NCBI RefSeq assembly: GCF_025144145.1
Contig: NZ_CP083551.1
Location: 1 to 44,593 of the forward strand
Direction: 5' to 3'
From: Leisingera sp. M658
GTDB taxonomy: Bacteria; Pseudomonadota; Alphaproteobacteria; Rhodobacterales; Rhodobacteraceae
Length of the DNA stretch: 44,593 bases
The notes under the pieces are model-generated. The model did not search any database. It was not told the DNA's origin and saw only the letters and a program-made list of their open reading frames with translations. Positions within the stretch are counted from its first letter, which is position 1; every line of letters begins with the position of its first letter. Both the position numbers and the translations under genes were made by a program. Shown here one piece after another: positions 6,740 through 15,100 of this stretch.

Positions 6740-9043
6740 ATGAAGTATGTATGCATTGATGACGGAGCGTTGGCCGAGTTTATCTCTGGTAGAGAGTATC
6801 AGTCCATTGATTTTGAGGAAGGTGACCGCCTGATTCAGGCCCTCACCAAGAATTTCAAGCTAGTTGCCCAGATGAAGAGGATCGTGTTTATTCAAGATAA
6901 GGAGGGCGTTTTTTTTACAACTCCTGGGGCCTGGAAGAAAAAGAGGTATCTAGTGATTGATTGTGAGCAGTCATCACTTTTTACTGAATTGCGATCCGGA
7001 GAGTCCCTTCAATCCTTTCAGAAATTGATGAGATTCTGCGCAAAGTACTGGTCGGGCGGGACTCTAAATAAGTCGGAAAAGATTGTGTCTGGAACATCGA
7101 AGGCAGTCATTTTTCCTCTTCCATATTCAACAAAGCCATATCGAATCGCTATCGAGCGAGAGCCAATGAATGATCGCTTGAAAAAGCGAGACATGGATGG
7201 CCATTTCTTGCTTGTCTACAAGACTGGCTGGGAAGGTGCTGACTCTGCAACAGAGGTAGCTGACGAAACCAACTTTCGAAGAGTGTTTGAGCGGTTGCCC
7301 GAGGTCTATTCGGATACTGCAAAGATTGTAGAATCCGGTGCGGCTAGGAGAAGTGATGCACAGGTGGTTTCGACCACACTTAAAGGTCGGGTCGATGGAA
7401 AACGCTCAGTACATACTCCGTTCGATGATTGGTTGCCACAGCTTACGAAACAGCAGGCTAATTTCATTTTTGCCCCAATAAATACACCCCACCGCCTGCA
7501 GGGTCCTGCTGGCACAGGAAAGACCTTGTCGTTGTTGCTGAGAACAGTTAGTGCGCTTCGTTCTGCCGAGAAACAGAGCCGGGGTTGCAATGCATTGCTT
7601 GTTACACACAGTGAGGCGACAAGACAGTCTATCAAGGACGCTCTCAGTGCTATTGATCAAGACGGCTTTCAAGACCGAGATCGAAACGTGGAGGCTGTTT
7701 CGTTGTCAGTTGAAACTCTTGCATCTCTCTGTGCAAGCGTTTTGCGACAATCAATTTCGGAAACAGAATTTGTGGATAGGGATGCGCAGGACTCGAAGAT
7801 TCTGCAGCAGATGTACATTGAACAAGCTTTAGAACAAGTTAGAAGTGAAGATTTTTCTTCGTTCAAACCTCACCTTAGCGACTCTTTCAAATCTATTTTT
7901 GAACAGAAAACAGATGAAGAACTGTCAGTTCTATTTCAGCATGAGATCAGTGTCTTGATAAAGGGTCGGGCCGGGGATTCCTTTGATGTCTATAAGAACT
8001 GTCCGTCACTTAAATACGGCTTGCCGATTGAAAATGATGCTGACAAAGGCTTAAGCTTTCGTGTATTCACGCGGTATCAAGAACAGCTAGAGGCATCGAG
8101 TCAGTTTGATACTGACGATGTTGTTATCTCTGCGATTGGGCAACTGGATACACCGATTTGGCGGAGGCGGCGCGCTCGTGAAGGCTATGACTTCATAGCA
8201 GTAGATGAAACGCACTTGTTCAACATCAATGAGTTGCACGTGTTTCACCATTTTACGCGCAATGCCGACATGCTCCCCATTTCATTCACGGTTGACCATG
8301 CTCAGGCCGTTGGGGATCGAGGCTGGAACGACATCGACACTTTCGCCGAATTGTTTGGAGCCGATTCCAATACCATCGAGGAAAAAACTGCTGTTCACGC
8401 GGTGTTCCGGAGTTCACCGCAGATAAGAGACTTCTGTCAGTCTGTGCTCGCTTCCGGCGCAACACTGTTTACGAATTTCGATGACACTCTGTCGTCTACG
8501 TCAAGTGCATTTACAACGGAAGATGAGAGGCGATCCCAACCCGTTCGATACATCGAGTTTGCTGATGACAAAACGTTGGTTGAAGGTGCCTTCAAGAGAG
8601 CCGACGAATTGCAGGCGGCAACACAAGCTAGTCGGTCTCAGGTGCTTATCACTACTCTGGATGACGCCTTGCTGAATCTTCTTCGTGACTATTCATCGTC
8701 GAACAAAAAGCCTGTCACATATCTGGAACGTCGAGGCGATTATACAGCTATTCGACAAGCAGAAAAATCCGGCCACATGGTCTTGGGCCATGCTGATTTT
8801 GTAGGTGGCCTTGAGTTCGATGTCGTTGTTGTCGTTGGGGTGGACAAAGGTAGAGTACCTAGGGAAGGCGAGACTGAGAACTCCAACTCGCGCAGTTTTG
8901 CGTCGTACGCAGCCCACAATCGCTTGTATGTTGCTTCGTCGCGGGCGCGGTATGGCTTGGACATCTTGGGTGTTCAATCGCGTGGACCTAGTGAGTTGCT
9001 CGCAGTCGCCACGGGCAATGGACTAATTGATGGTGCTGACTGA
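6740..9043 (+). CDS. UvrD-like superfamily 1 helicase with unusual N-terminal domain
   Basis: 767 residues from the ATG at 6740, with GGAG eight bases upstream. Residues 1-220 form an N-terminal region I cannot assign. The helicase core follows: Walker A GPAGTGKT (255-262), Walker B VDETH (Asp489-His492, a variant of the usual DE-Q), motif III-like TVDHAQAV (about 518), motif IV-like VFRSSPQI (about 555), motif V GGLEFDVVVVVG (689-700) and motif VI HNRLYVASSRAR (726-737). No nuclease motif is seen. The family moves along single-stranded DNA using ATP. Its cargo position beside a recombinase and a Fic module, with AT-rich composition and a dedicated partner, suggests a defence or DNA-interference role. 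A repair role cannot be excluded. Confidence 0.85.
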   Translation: MKYVCIDDGALAEFISGREYQSIDFEEGDRLIQALTKNFKLVAQMKRIVFIQDKEGVFFTTPGAWKKKRYLVIDCEQSSLFTELRSGESLQSFQKLMRFCAKYWSGGTLNKSEKIVSGTSKAVIFPLPYSTKPYRIAIEREPMNDRLKKRDMDGHFLLVYKTGWEGADSATEVADETNFRRVFERLPEVYSDTAKIVESGAARRSDAQVVSTTLKGRVDGKRSVHTPFDDWLPQLTKQQANFIFAPINTPHRLQGPAGTGKTLSLLLRTVSALRSAEKQSRGCNALLVTHSEATRQSIKDALSAIDQDGFQDRDRNVEAVSLSVETLASLCASVLRQSISETEFVDRDAQDSKILQQMYIEQALEQVRSEDFSSFKPHLSDSFKSIFEQKTDEELSVLFQHEISVLIKGRAGDSFDVYKNCPSLKYGLPIENDADKGLSFRVFTRYQEQLEASSQFDTDDVVISAIGQLDTPIWRRRRAREGYDFIAVDETHLFNINELHVFHHFTRNADMLPISFTVDHAQAVGDRGWNDIDTFAELFGADSNTIEEKTAVHAVFRSSPQIRDFCQSVLASGATLFTNFDDTLSSTSSAFTTEDERRSQPVRYIEFADDKTLVEGAFKRADELQAATQASRSQVLITTLDDALLNLLRDYSSSNKKPVTYLERRGDYTAIRQAEKSGHMVLGHADFVGGLEFDVVVVVGVDKGRVPREGETENSNSRSFASYAAHNRLYVASSRARYGLDILGVQSRGPSELLAVATGNGLIDGAD

Positions 9044-9583
9044 AGTAGCTGAATGCAGGGCCCTTCCCGCGGAAGTGATAGCCGCATATTCCGCCTATCA
9101 CTTTCGATCACGCCCGCGTCGGGCAAAAGCGTGGCCAAATGACCGCTTCTGCAGTTGGTCAAGAGCGTACTCGCGGCTACGGCGAATTTTCGGAATACGC
9201 CCTCCCTTAGGGATCGTCTTGGTGCTGCGGCGGCAACGGCCATGTCCGCTTTGGGCTGCCTGGCGTCGTCTGGCAGAAGCGTCCTGGTGAAGTTTCGCTG
9301 CAACCCTGCCGCCGCATCACCGCAAGTCGGCAGAGAGCCCACAGAGGACCTTGATCTCTAGCCAGGCCTTCGCACCCGCAGAGTGCCGCGAACGGCGCTA
9401 AGCGACCATTGAAAGGATCGCTAAGGAAAGGCAGCAGTGCGGGACTTAGCCGCCTTTCGCTCTTGCCGCCAATACTAACGCAGCATTTCTATGTATGAGT
9501 GGCGCCAATCATGCGCATTGGCGCCCGCAAGGAGGACTTGCGGGCGCCATGAATCTATCTATGGGGCAGTAGAAGCTTTGCGA
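9044..9583. other. Gene-poor stretch after the helicase pair
   Basis: About 540 bp with no reading frame that I can support. It looks like decayed coding or repeat sequence. Near its right edge are two overlapping perfect inverted repeats, described separately. Confidence 0.4.
9501..9548. terminator. Nested hairpins after the lipoprotein gene
   Basis: GGCGCCAAT at 9501-9509 pairs with ATTGGCGCC at 9517-9525. Overlapping it, GGCGCCCGCAAG at 9520-9531 pairs perfectly with CTTGCGGGCGCC at 9537-9548 around a GAGGA loop. The two stems share GGCGCC and would be mutually exclusive. They lie just past the minus-strand lipoprotein stop at 9584. There is no T-run, so this would be an atypical terminator or an mRNA-stabilising structure. 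Confidence 0.45.
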
Positions 9584-9787
9584 CTACTCGCCTGCACCTA
9601 CAATGGCCTTGCCTCCGCGGTAGACCAGTTTTCCGGCACCTACTGCACCCTTGGCAACAACCTTGGTTGTGCCGGCGGCAATGCCGACTGTGTTGTCGAT
9701 TGCTTGATCCGACGAGCAAGCAGACACAGCAAACCCTACAGAGATCAGAGCTGCGATGGTCATTTTGCGGATAGCGTCATGTTTCAT
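9584..9787 (-). CDS. Small lipoprotein
   Basis: 67 residues. The ATG at 9787 is preceded by AAGGAGAC, which favours it over the longer upstream open frame. The N-terminus is a lipoprotein signal with hydrophobic core AALISVGFA and lipobox VSAC, giving lipidated Cys24. The short mature part is rich in Gly, Ala and Val (VGIAAGTTKVVAKGAVGAGK) and may form a glycine-zipper-like amphipathic segment. It is divergent from the LysR gene. Function unknown. Confidence 0.7.
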   Translation of the reverse strand: MKHDAIRKMTIAALISVGFAVSACSSDQAIDNTVGIAAGTTKVVAKGAVGAGKLVYRGGKAIVGAGE

Positions 9788-9993
9788 TTCGGTCTCCTTT
9801 TCCCAACAAAAGGGATTACTGAAAGTGGAGACGGACTTGGGGCCGTTGCGTTGGGGCATCGTCCCCATCACGCTTTTCAGCGGCACATCAGTTGCTTCAG
9901 CCCGCCTCCACAGCTTCTAAATAGGGGGTTCTTTCAGAGCAGAAAAACGAATAAGAAATATACATATCTCAAGTAACGCTTATGGGTGCTGTG

Positions 9994-10938
9994 ATGGACA
10001 TCAACCTGGTCCGGACTTTTCTTGAAGTTGCTGCCACCGGATCTTTCGTGAACGCCAGCGAACGGCTGTTTGTCACACAGTCTGCTGTCAGTCTTCGCGT
10101 GCAGCGGCTGGAGGATGCATTAGGAAAACCTCTGTTCACACGCTCTAAGGCCGGCGCAGAACTGACGTCCGCGGGTCGCGAATTTGAACGCTACGCTTTA
10201 TCCCTGATCAAAATCTGGGAGGAGGCGCGCCAGCAGGTGGGGGTGCCGGAAGGCTATACCAAGTCCCTGACGGTCGGTGCGCAGTATTCGCTTTGGCCCC
10301 GGCTGGGGTTTCGCTGGATCGACATCATGCAGCAGGAGATGCCCACCTTGAATATCCGGGCGGAGCTTGGCATGCCTGACCGGATCATGCGGTTTCTCAT
10401 CGAAGGCGTCGTTCAAATCGGCCTGATGTACAATCCGCAACTTCGGCCCGGCCTTTCAGCTCATAAGGTGATTGAAGAGGACCTGGTTCTTGCCGCCTCC
10501 TGGCCTGCGACGTTTGAAGAGATCGTTCCGCACTATGTCTTTGTCGACTGGGGGCCGGAATTTGTCCATGCCCACGCGCTTGAGCTGCCGGATCTGACAA
10601 ACCCAGGTCTTACATTGTCGCTTGGAGCGATGGCGGCGGATTATATCGTTTCCCGGCAGGCCGCGGCCTACCTGCCTGCACGCTACATCAAGAAATACCT
10701 GGATGAAGGCAGGCTGCATCTTGTACCTGATGCTCCGATGTTCCCATACCCCGTCTGGTCGATCTGGAGGGACGACCTTGATCCGGAAGTCCGCGCAACC
10801 GCGGAGGCCACCCTTGTTGCAATCCAGTCACAAATCGACGCCGACCAAAACGCCGTCCTGGCTGAGCTGTGCGATATTAGTGCCAACCACACGGTCGAAG
10901 TGCTTGGAAATATTGAAGACGAGCATTCACATGAGTAA
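9994..10938 (+). CDS. LysR-family transcriptional regulator
   Basis: 314 residues from MDINLVRTFLEV; an ATG at 9982 would add four residues. Residues 1-60 are the classic LysR winged helix-turn-helix (ATGSFVNASERLFVTQSAVSLRVQRLEDALG), followed by a substrate-binding-like domain of two alpha/beta lobes. It lies upstream of the outer-membrane protein gene in the same orientation and divergent from the small lipoprotein, either of which could be its target. The effector cannot be read from the sequence. Confidence 0.9.
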   Translation: MDINLVRTFLEVAATGSFVNASERLFVTQSAVSLRVQRLEDALGKPLFTRSKAGAELTSAGREFERYALSLIKIWEEARQQVGVPEGYTKSLTVGAQYSLWPRLGFRWIDIMQQEMPTLNIRAELGMPDRIMRFLIEGVVQIGLMYNPQLRPGLSAHKVIEEDLVLAASWPATFEEIVPHYVFVDWGPEFVHAHALELPDLTNPGLTLSLGAMAADYIVSRQAAAYLPARYIKKYLDEGRLHLVPDAPMFPYPVWSIWRDDLDPEVRATAEATLVAIQSQIDADQNAVLAELCDISANHTVEVLGNIEDEHSHE

Positions 10939-11060
10939 TACTCGCTACATCATCAATTATTTCGAATTTCCCTAATCTCAACGGATTTCCTATCTCCAGC
11001 ATTGGCAGAGATGCCCCCGCCCATTCGGGACGGGTCACTTTGTTGGGAAAGGATAGACCC

Positions 11061-11885
11061 ATGAATAAACGCAATACTCTGGCTGCGTCGGTCCTGGCTC
11101 TTCTCGTGGCTGCACCTGTCTTCGCGCAGGGCGCAATCGTCGGGATCGAGGATCTGGACGACCGCATCGACGACATTCAGGAAGATGTTGGCGACGAGCT
11201 GGCAGAAGGCCGAGACAAGGACCGCTTTGGCACCAACCAATATGCCCAAGGCTGGACCGGCAGCGCGTCGCTTGGCTTCTCCGGCACGACCGGCAACACC
11301 GACACCGCCGATCTGGATTTCGCAGGCCGTCTGCGCTATGGCAATGGCCCGTGGAACCACACCCTCGGCTTCGCCGGTGAGTTCTCGGAAGACAATGACG
11401 TGCGCAACAAGGAAGAGATCTTCGTCACCTATGACGTGAACCGCTACTTCACCGAGCAATTCTACCTGTTCGGCCTGGGATCGGTACGTTACGACGATTT
11501 CGACTCCAACCGTCTGGACGGCTTCATTGGCTTCGGCCCCGGCTACCGTGTGATCAACACCCCGGATCAGACCTGGCGGATCCAGGCCGGTCCTGGTGTG
11601 CGCTACGTCGAGGACCAGCTGGGCAATGACAGCACCGATTTCGCCGGCATTGCGGCATCGCGCTATTACTTCGCCATCAGCGAAACCGTGAACCTGACTA
11701 TGGACACAGATGTGCTGTTTTCGGACGAAGACACAGTGGTGACCAACGACCTAGGCTTCAACTTCAAGATGACCGACCGGCTGTCGACCCGTGTTTCCTA
11801 CCGGACCGAATGGGACAGTGACCCGCTGCCGGGCCTGAAGAGCACCGACAACAAGCTTGGTGTGTCCCTGGTATACGGCTTCTGA
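11061..11885 (+). CDS. DUF481-family outer-membrane beta-barrel protein
   Basis: 274 residues starting at MNKRN (ATG 11061, GGAAAGGATAG upstream). A clear signal peptide ends near VFAQG, followed by a short acidic helical region (EDLDDRIDDIQEDVGDEL) and then alternating beta strands ending in an aromatic residue (VYGF). That C-terminal pattern is the outer-membrane insertion signal. The internal region GWTGSASLGFSGTTGNTDT matches the start of DUF481/YdiY-like barrels. It is transcribed alone, behind LysR, and followed by a strong terminator. No enzymatic role is predicted. Confidence 0.85.
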   Translation: MNKRNTLAASVLALLVAAPVFAQGAIVGIEDLDDRIDDIQEDVGDELAEGRDKDRFGTNQYAQGWTGSASLGFSGTTGNTDTADLDFAGRLRYGNGPWNHTLGFAGEFSEDNDVRNKEEIFVTYDVNRYFTEQFYLFGLGSVRYDDFDSNRLDGFIGFGPGYRVINTPDQTWRIQAGPGVRYVEDQLGNDSTDFAGIAASRYYFAISETVNLTMDTDVLFSDEDTVVTNDLGFNFKMTDRLSTRVSYRTEWDSDPLPGLKSTDNKLGVSLVYGF

Positions 11886-11911
11886 CGAAGCCACTTTTCC
11901 CTCGGTAACTT

Positions 11912-11940
11912 GGGGCGGAGCGATCCGCCCCCCCCTTTTT
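11912..11940 (+). terminator. Intrinsic terminator after the DUF481 gene
   Basis: GGGGCGGA and TCCGCCCC form a perfect 8-bp stem with a GCGA loop, followed by extra Cs and TTTTT at 11936-11940. It starts 27 bp after the gene's stop. Confidence 0.85.
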
Positions 11941-12020
11941 CCAAACATCCAATGCGGGGGGCATTCCCATGTCGAATTGGAAAAAACTGAATGACCGGTC
12001 TGAACTTCGTTCCTGTTCCC

Positions 12021-12047
12021 GGACACCGGGGTAAAGTACCCCTGTCC
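12021..12047. repeat. Hairpin in the DUF481/XRE intergenic gap
   Basis: GGACACCGGGG pairs with CCCCTGTCC around TAAAGTA, with a two-base bulge. It lies in the convergent gap and could act as a terminator for the leftward XRE gene, but no T-run follows. Confidence 0.35.
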
Positions 12048-12143
12048 AAGAAAGGAACATGGAATTAGACAATCGAGGCGGATGATTGCGATCCCGTCGC
12101 ACATTATCTGCGAATGAGATCAGATTAGGCAGGTTCACTTCAG

Positions 12144-12524
12144 TCATTCATCTGCACCTTCCTCTAAACTCTCACTCTTGCCGCCCTTCAAACCTAAGGC
12201 GGATGCGAGTTTTTCTTGTGTGTTTGGCCGCGGTGTTCGGCGGCCAGTTTCAAAGTTGGAGATCGTCGAGACGGTGACGCCAGACGTAGTTGCCAGGTCT
12301 TCTTGGGACATGGATTTTGCAATCCGAGCCTGGCGGCATTCGGGGCCGGTCAGGATCATACGCCAGCTCGACGGCCCTTTCTGGTTTATCTCTATGCCCA
12401 TCCGGACAAGCCGCCACCTGGCCGTCGAGTAGCTAAGCTCTAAGGCTTCAGCGGCTTTTTCAATCGTTCCAAGCGCTTCGTACTGTTGTGCAAGTTCACG
12501 CCATTCTTCAGGAAATTCAGACAT
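12144..12524 (-). CDS. XRE-family regulator with an extra N-terminal helix-turn-helix
   Basis: 126 residues from MSEFPEEW; the ATG at 12536 would add four. Residues about 15-45 (EALGTIEKAAEALELSYSTA) look like a first helix-turn-helix. Residues about 65-120 form a standard XRE/Cro domain (CRQARIAKSMSQEDLATTSG, then VSTISNFETGRR). Two DNA-binding units in one short protein is uncommon. A perfect inverted repeat at 12539-12557 sits directly upstream and suggests autoregulation. The downstream gene on this strand is far away, so it is probably monocistronic. Confidence 0.8.
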   Translation of the reverse strand: MSEFPEEWRELAQQYEALGTIEKAAEALELSYSTARWRLVRMGIEINQKGPSSWRMILTGPECRQARIAKSMSQEDLATTSGVTVSTISNFETGRRTPRPNTQEKLASALGLKGGKSESLEEGADE

Positions 12525-12538
12525 ATCAGCTTTCATTT

Positions 12539-12557
12539 GTAACTAGATATTAGTTAC
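12539..12557. promoter_or_regulatory. Probable operator of the XRE regulator
   Basis: GTAACTA-GATAT-TAGTTAC is a perfect 7-bp inverted repeat with a 5-bp spacer, two bases upstream of the first possible ATG. Its size and position fit a Cro-like dimer site for autorepression. Confidence 0.55.
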
Positions 12558-12646
12558 GCACACGCCTGCTCGGCGTCAACTGCCTGCTTCCATCGTTCTT
12601 GAGGCTTTAAAACTAGCGGACCGGTTCTTGTGCGGGACTACTGGTG

Positions 12647-13075
12647 CTATCGGCCGTCGTTTGTACAGATACCGGAGCCGCGCCGCTGAGCCTGGTTTCC
12701 GCTGAGTTCTGTTGCCGAAACGGAGATTTTCATGTTTCGGGTGTTCAGCACCGCGCGGTACTGCACGTCAGTCGCCTCTTGGCTTTCAGGGCCGCCCGGT
12801 TGTTGGATAACCCACTCCAAGACATAGGAATCTGCACTGCTCTGTTTTACGTCAGCCTGCACAGCTTGTTCGTAGGTTTCCATGACCCCGCCGCGTCTGA
12901 TTGTAGCAAGATTCTGATCCAGTTGCAGGTGAAATGCTATTTTGGCTGGGAAATGGCGGCTGCCCGCAAACGGTGCCACATCACAGATAAGGGTTTCGGC
13001 CGCCGATGAAAGGCCAGGTGCGCCTGCAATGGAGAGCAAAGCGGCCAAGGCAGCTGAGAGGTAATGTGCCTGCAT
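12647..13075 (-). CDS. Secreted protein of unknown function
   Basis: 142 residues with a typical Sec signal peptide (hydrophobic core LSAALAALLSIAGAPGL, cleavage near SSAAE). The mature part has two cysteines and a beta-rich look, including VMETYEQAV and VLEWVIQQPGG. The ATG at 13075 has AGGAGAATTAG upstream. I do not recognise the family. It lies between two XRE regulators transcribed in the same direction. Confidence 0.65.
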   Translation of the reverse strand: MQAHYLSAALAALLSIAGAPGLSSAAETLICDVAPFAGSRHFPAKIAFHLQLDQNLATIRRGGVMETYEQAVQADVKQSSADSYVLEWVIQQPGGPESQEATDVQYRAVLNTRNMKISVSATELSGNQAQRRGSGICTNDGR

Positions 13076-13276
13076 CTAATTCTCCTGGAATTTGCCACCG
13101 CACCCCGGCTGCTCTTATGTGCATTGAAGTGTTTAGCGCCCATGGGGTGCGTATGAGGGGCGCCTTTTTACCCTGCTTCGAGGGTAACAGCGTCGAACAA
13201 TCGCCTCAACCGAGAGCTGATTTGGATTTTAGTCGTCGTGCTTCGGTGGAATGCTCGCACAACTCCAGAACTCGCA

Positions 13277-13636
13277 CTACGCGGCAAGGGTTTTCGCTAG
13301 GGAGAGCAGCTGCGTTCGGCTTTTCTCAGGGATGCCGTAATAAGCTCGCACCAGGTCAACGGCTTCTTTTGCGAACAGCGGGTCAGTGCTTATGTCAGTT
13401 TCTCTTTCTGCTCGCGTGTCAATTTCAAGGCCCTCAAAAAAGTAAGGTACTTTGACCTTTAGTGCTTCTGCTATTTCCCAAAGCCTCGATGCGCTAACCC
13501 GGTTGGCGCCGGTCTCGTACTTCTGTACCTGCTGGAACTTTACATTGCATCGAGCCGCGAGATCCTGTTGCGACATGCCTTTCATCCAGCGCTGATGCCT
13601 AATGCGTTTGCCCACATGTTGGTCAATTGGGTTCAT
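13277..13636 (-). CDS. XRE-family transcriptional regulator
   Basis: 119 residues. The Cro/C1 domain occupies residues 8-64: RIRHQRWMKGMSQQDLAARCNVKFQQVQKYETGANRVSASRLWEIAEAL. A short C-terminal helical region follows. This architecture is frequent in Rhodobacterales, on chromosomes and plasmids. Upstream on the minus strand is a loosely symmetric GGTAA-N12-TTACC stretch that could be its site. Its upstream region runs into the repeat block beginning at 13715. Confidence 0.85.
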   Translation of the reverse strand: MNPIDQHVGKRIRHQRWMKGMSQQDLAARCNVKFQQVQKYETGANRVSASRLWEIAEALKVKVPYFFEGLEIDTRAERETDISTDPLFAKEAVDLVRAYYGIPEKSRTQLLSLAKTLAA

Positions 13637-13714
13637 GGTCTTGCTTTCTTAGCCGGTAAGGTGACGCCTCTTTACCTTCAATTGACGGTGGATCAACTCT
13701 CGAACGAAAGTTTG

Positions 13715-14100
13715 CTGGGCAAATCCCGCGTTTTACGCGGGACCGGGCTCTAGTCGCGCGCCGGCAAGACCGGCGCGCTCCCCGAGCCTCGCCCCCCTGC
13801 CCTCGTGCGGCCCGAGTGCGGCGCGGCCTGTCTCGCTGAGCCAGCCCGCGCCGCGGCCGCATGTCGGTCATGAGGGCGAGGCTCGGCCCTTCGGGTGACG
13901 ATCTTCCCTCGGCTTCGCCTCGGCCTTTTGGGGGTGTCTGCGGCTGATCAGGTGCGCGCCTGCAGCCAATCACCTTCTTGAAATATCCTCGGGGGAGCGG
14001 GCTGGAAAGCTCTGGCATCGAGGTCGCGGGGATCCGCGCGTCCCGCGCAGATCGCAGGTTGTTTTGACCTTCGCGCCAGGGCGCTGCGTGGCCGGAAAAC
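13715..14100 (+). repeat. Leader block copy 1, left part (interrupted)
   Basis: This begins with two tandem perfect hairpins, TCCCGCG-TTTTA-CGCGGGA (13724-13742) and GCGCGCCGG-CAAGA-CCGGCGCGC (13756-13778), both repeated at 19928-20002. The rest matches 20098-20462. Compared with copy 2 it lacks about 153 bp between two GGAGCG repeats (junction at 13994-13999). The block is cut at 14100 by the lysE element and resumes at 15101. No gene is supported here. Confidence 0.85.
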
Positions 14101-15100
14101 TGTCGAACGTCAGGAAAAACTGACTCAATGCGAGCCCTTTTCTGGGGAAATGACCTACACTCGCGAAGCATTTACACCCCAAGTGTCAAGCATTTCTGAC
14201 CCAAACCGAACTCTCAGAACTGGATGTGAAACGGGCAAGATGCGGGGCTTTGCTGCCGTTCAGCCTCGTCTACTGCGCACGTTTGAACGCTGCCGTCGCC
14301 ACACCCATTGCAACCAAGGCGCAGCCGCCCGAACGTGAGAACCAAGCCAAAACCGAAGGGCGGGCAATCCTTGCTCGCAAGTTGTCGGCCAAGAGCGCGT
14401 AGGCGAGCGCGTTGATGGCGGCCAGTCCGACAAACGTTACTACGAGAATTGCAAACTGAGGCAGCAGTGGTGTGTCCAAGACAACAAATTGAGGAACGAA
14501 CGCGATAAAAAACACGATAGATTTCGGATTGAGAGCCGTTACAGCGGCAGCATGGCCGAACACGCTCGACGCGCTGGTTTGCGATACCCTTTCCAAATCG
14601 CCCAACGAAGCTGTTGATGCACTTCGGAAAAGTTTGATCCCAAGAAAAATGAGATACGCTGCACCAATCCACTTCAGGGCAGTAAACAGAGTCGCTGACG
14701 CAAGGACCAAAGCCCCCAACCCAGCGAGCGACGCGGACATGGCGATGAAGTCACCCAGAGCAACGCCGCCCACGGTCGCAAGGGCGACTCTTTTGCCTTG
14801 GCTGATCGCGTAGCTGAGAACGAGTAGGACTGTTGGTCCAGGAATGAGCAAGAGTGCTGTGGAAGCCGCGACGAAAGCCAGCCAAATTTGAAAATCCATG
14901 AAATTACCTTTCCAACTTTAAGCTGAGCCAGCCACAGGAGCAGAAGGCTGTAAAGGGGGATTTCATGATCCGGCTATTGCGATGCAGCATTAGCCACGAT
15001 GGGCTCTTTTGGCATCTTCGCCGCCTGCCGCATGAACGTCTGTTTTCTGAGTTAGGGTCAGCAACCTGACAAGAAGATCAGTTTTGCTTGGCGTTCAACA
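14101..15100. mobile_element. 1000-bp lysE-carrying element with inverted-repeat ends
   Basis: The left end (14101-14123) and the reverse complement of the right end (15078-15100) agree at 19 of 23 positions and begin TGTCGAAC and TGTTGAAC. AAAAC flanks both ends (14096-14100 and 15101-15105) as a 5-bp target duplication. The uninterrupted copy 2 reads GGCCGGAAATCCGGCC at the same place. Further copies of CTGACCC-like words lie inside both ends, as in IS21-family termini. The only gene inside is lysE and there is no transposase, so this is a non-autonomous passenger unit. Confidence 0.8.
14270..14899 (-). CDS. LysE/RhtB-family amino-acid exporter
   Basis: 209 residues, very hydrophobic, with about six membrane segments. 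The family signature is at the N-terminus: LLLIPGPTVLLVLSYAISQGKRVALATVGGVALGD. A second conserved block is ALNPKSIVFFIAFVPQFV at about residue 125. These proteins export amino acids or related metabolites from the cytoplasm; the substrate cannot be predicted. The gene is carried inside a 1000-bp mobile unit and is oriented against the leader it interrupts. Confidence 0.9.
   Translation of the reverse strand: MDFQIWLAFVAASTALLLIPGPTVLLVLSYAISQGKRVALATVGGVALGDFIAMSASLAGLGALVLASATLFTALKWIGAAYLIFLGIKLFRSASTASLGDLERVSQTSASSVFGHAAAVTALNPKSIVFFIAFVPQFVVLDTPLLPQFAILVVTFVGLAAINALAYALLADNLRARIARPSVLAWFSRSGGCALVAMGVATAAFKRAQ

Noticed and set aside
13170..13200. Terminator at TTACCCT-GCTTCG-AGGGTAA
   Set aside because: The stem is perfect but short and no T-run follows in either direction.
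13724..13778. tRNA or small RNA gene at the tandem hairpins
   Set aside because: Two simple adjacent hairpins without cloverleaf geometry or CCA end; they are part of the repeated leader.
14101..15100. Tn3-family element on the basis of the 5-bp duplication
   Set aside because: The ends start TGTC/TGTT rather than GGGG and are about 23 bp instead of 38; IS21-type ends fit better.
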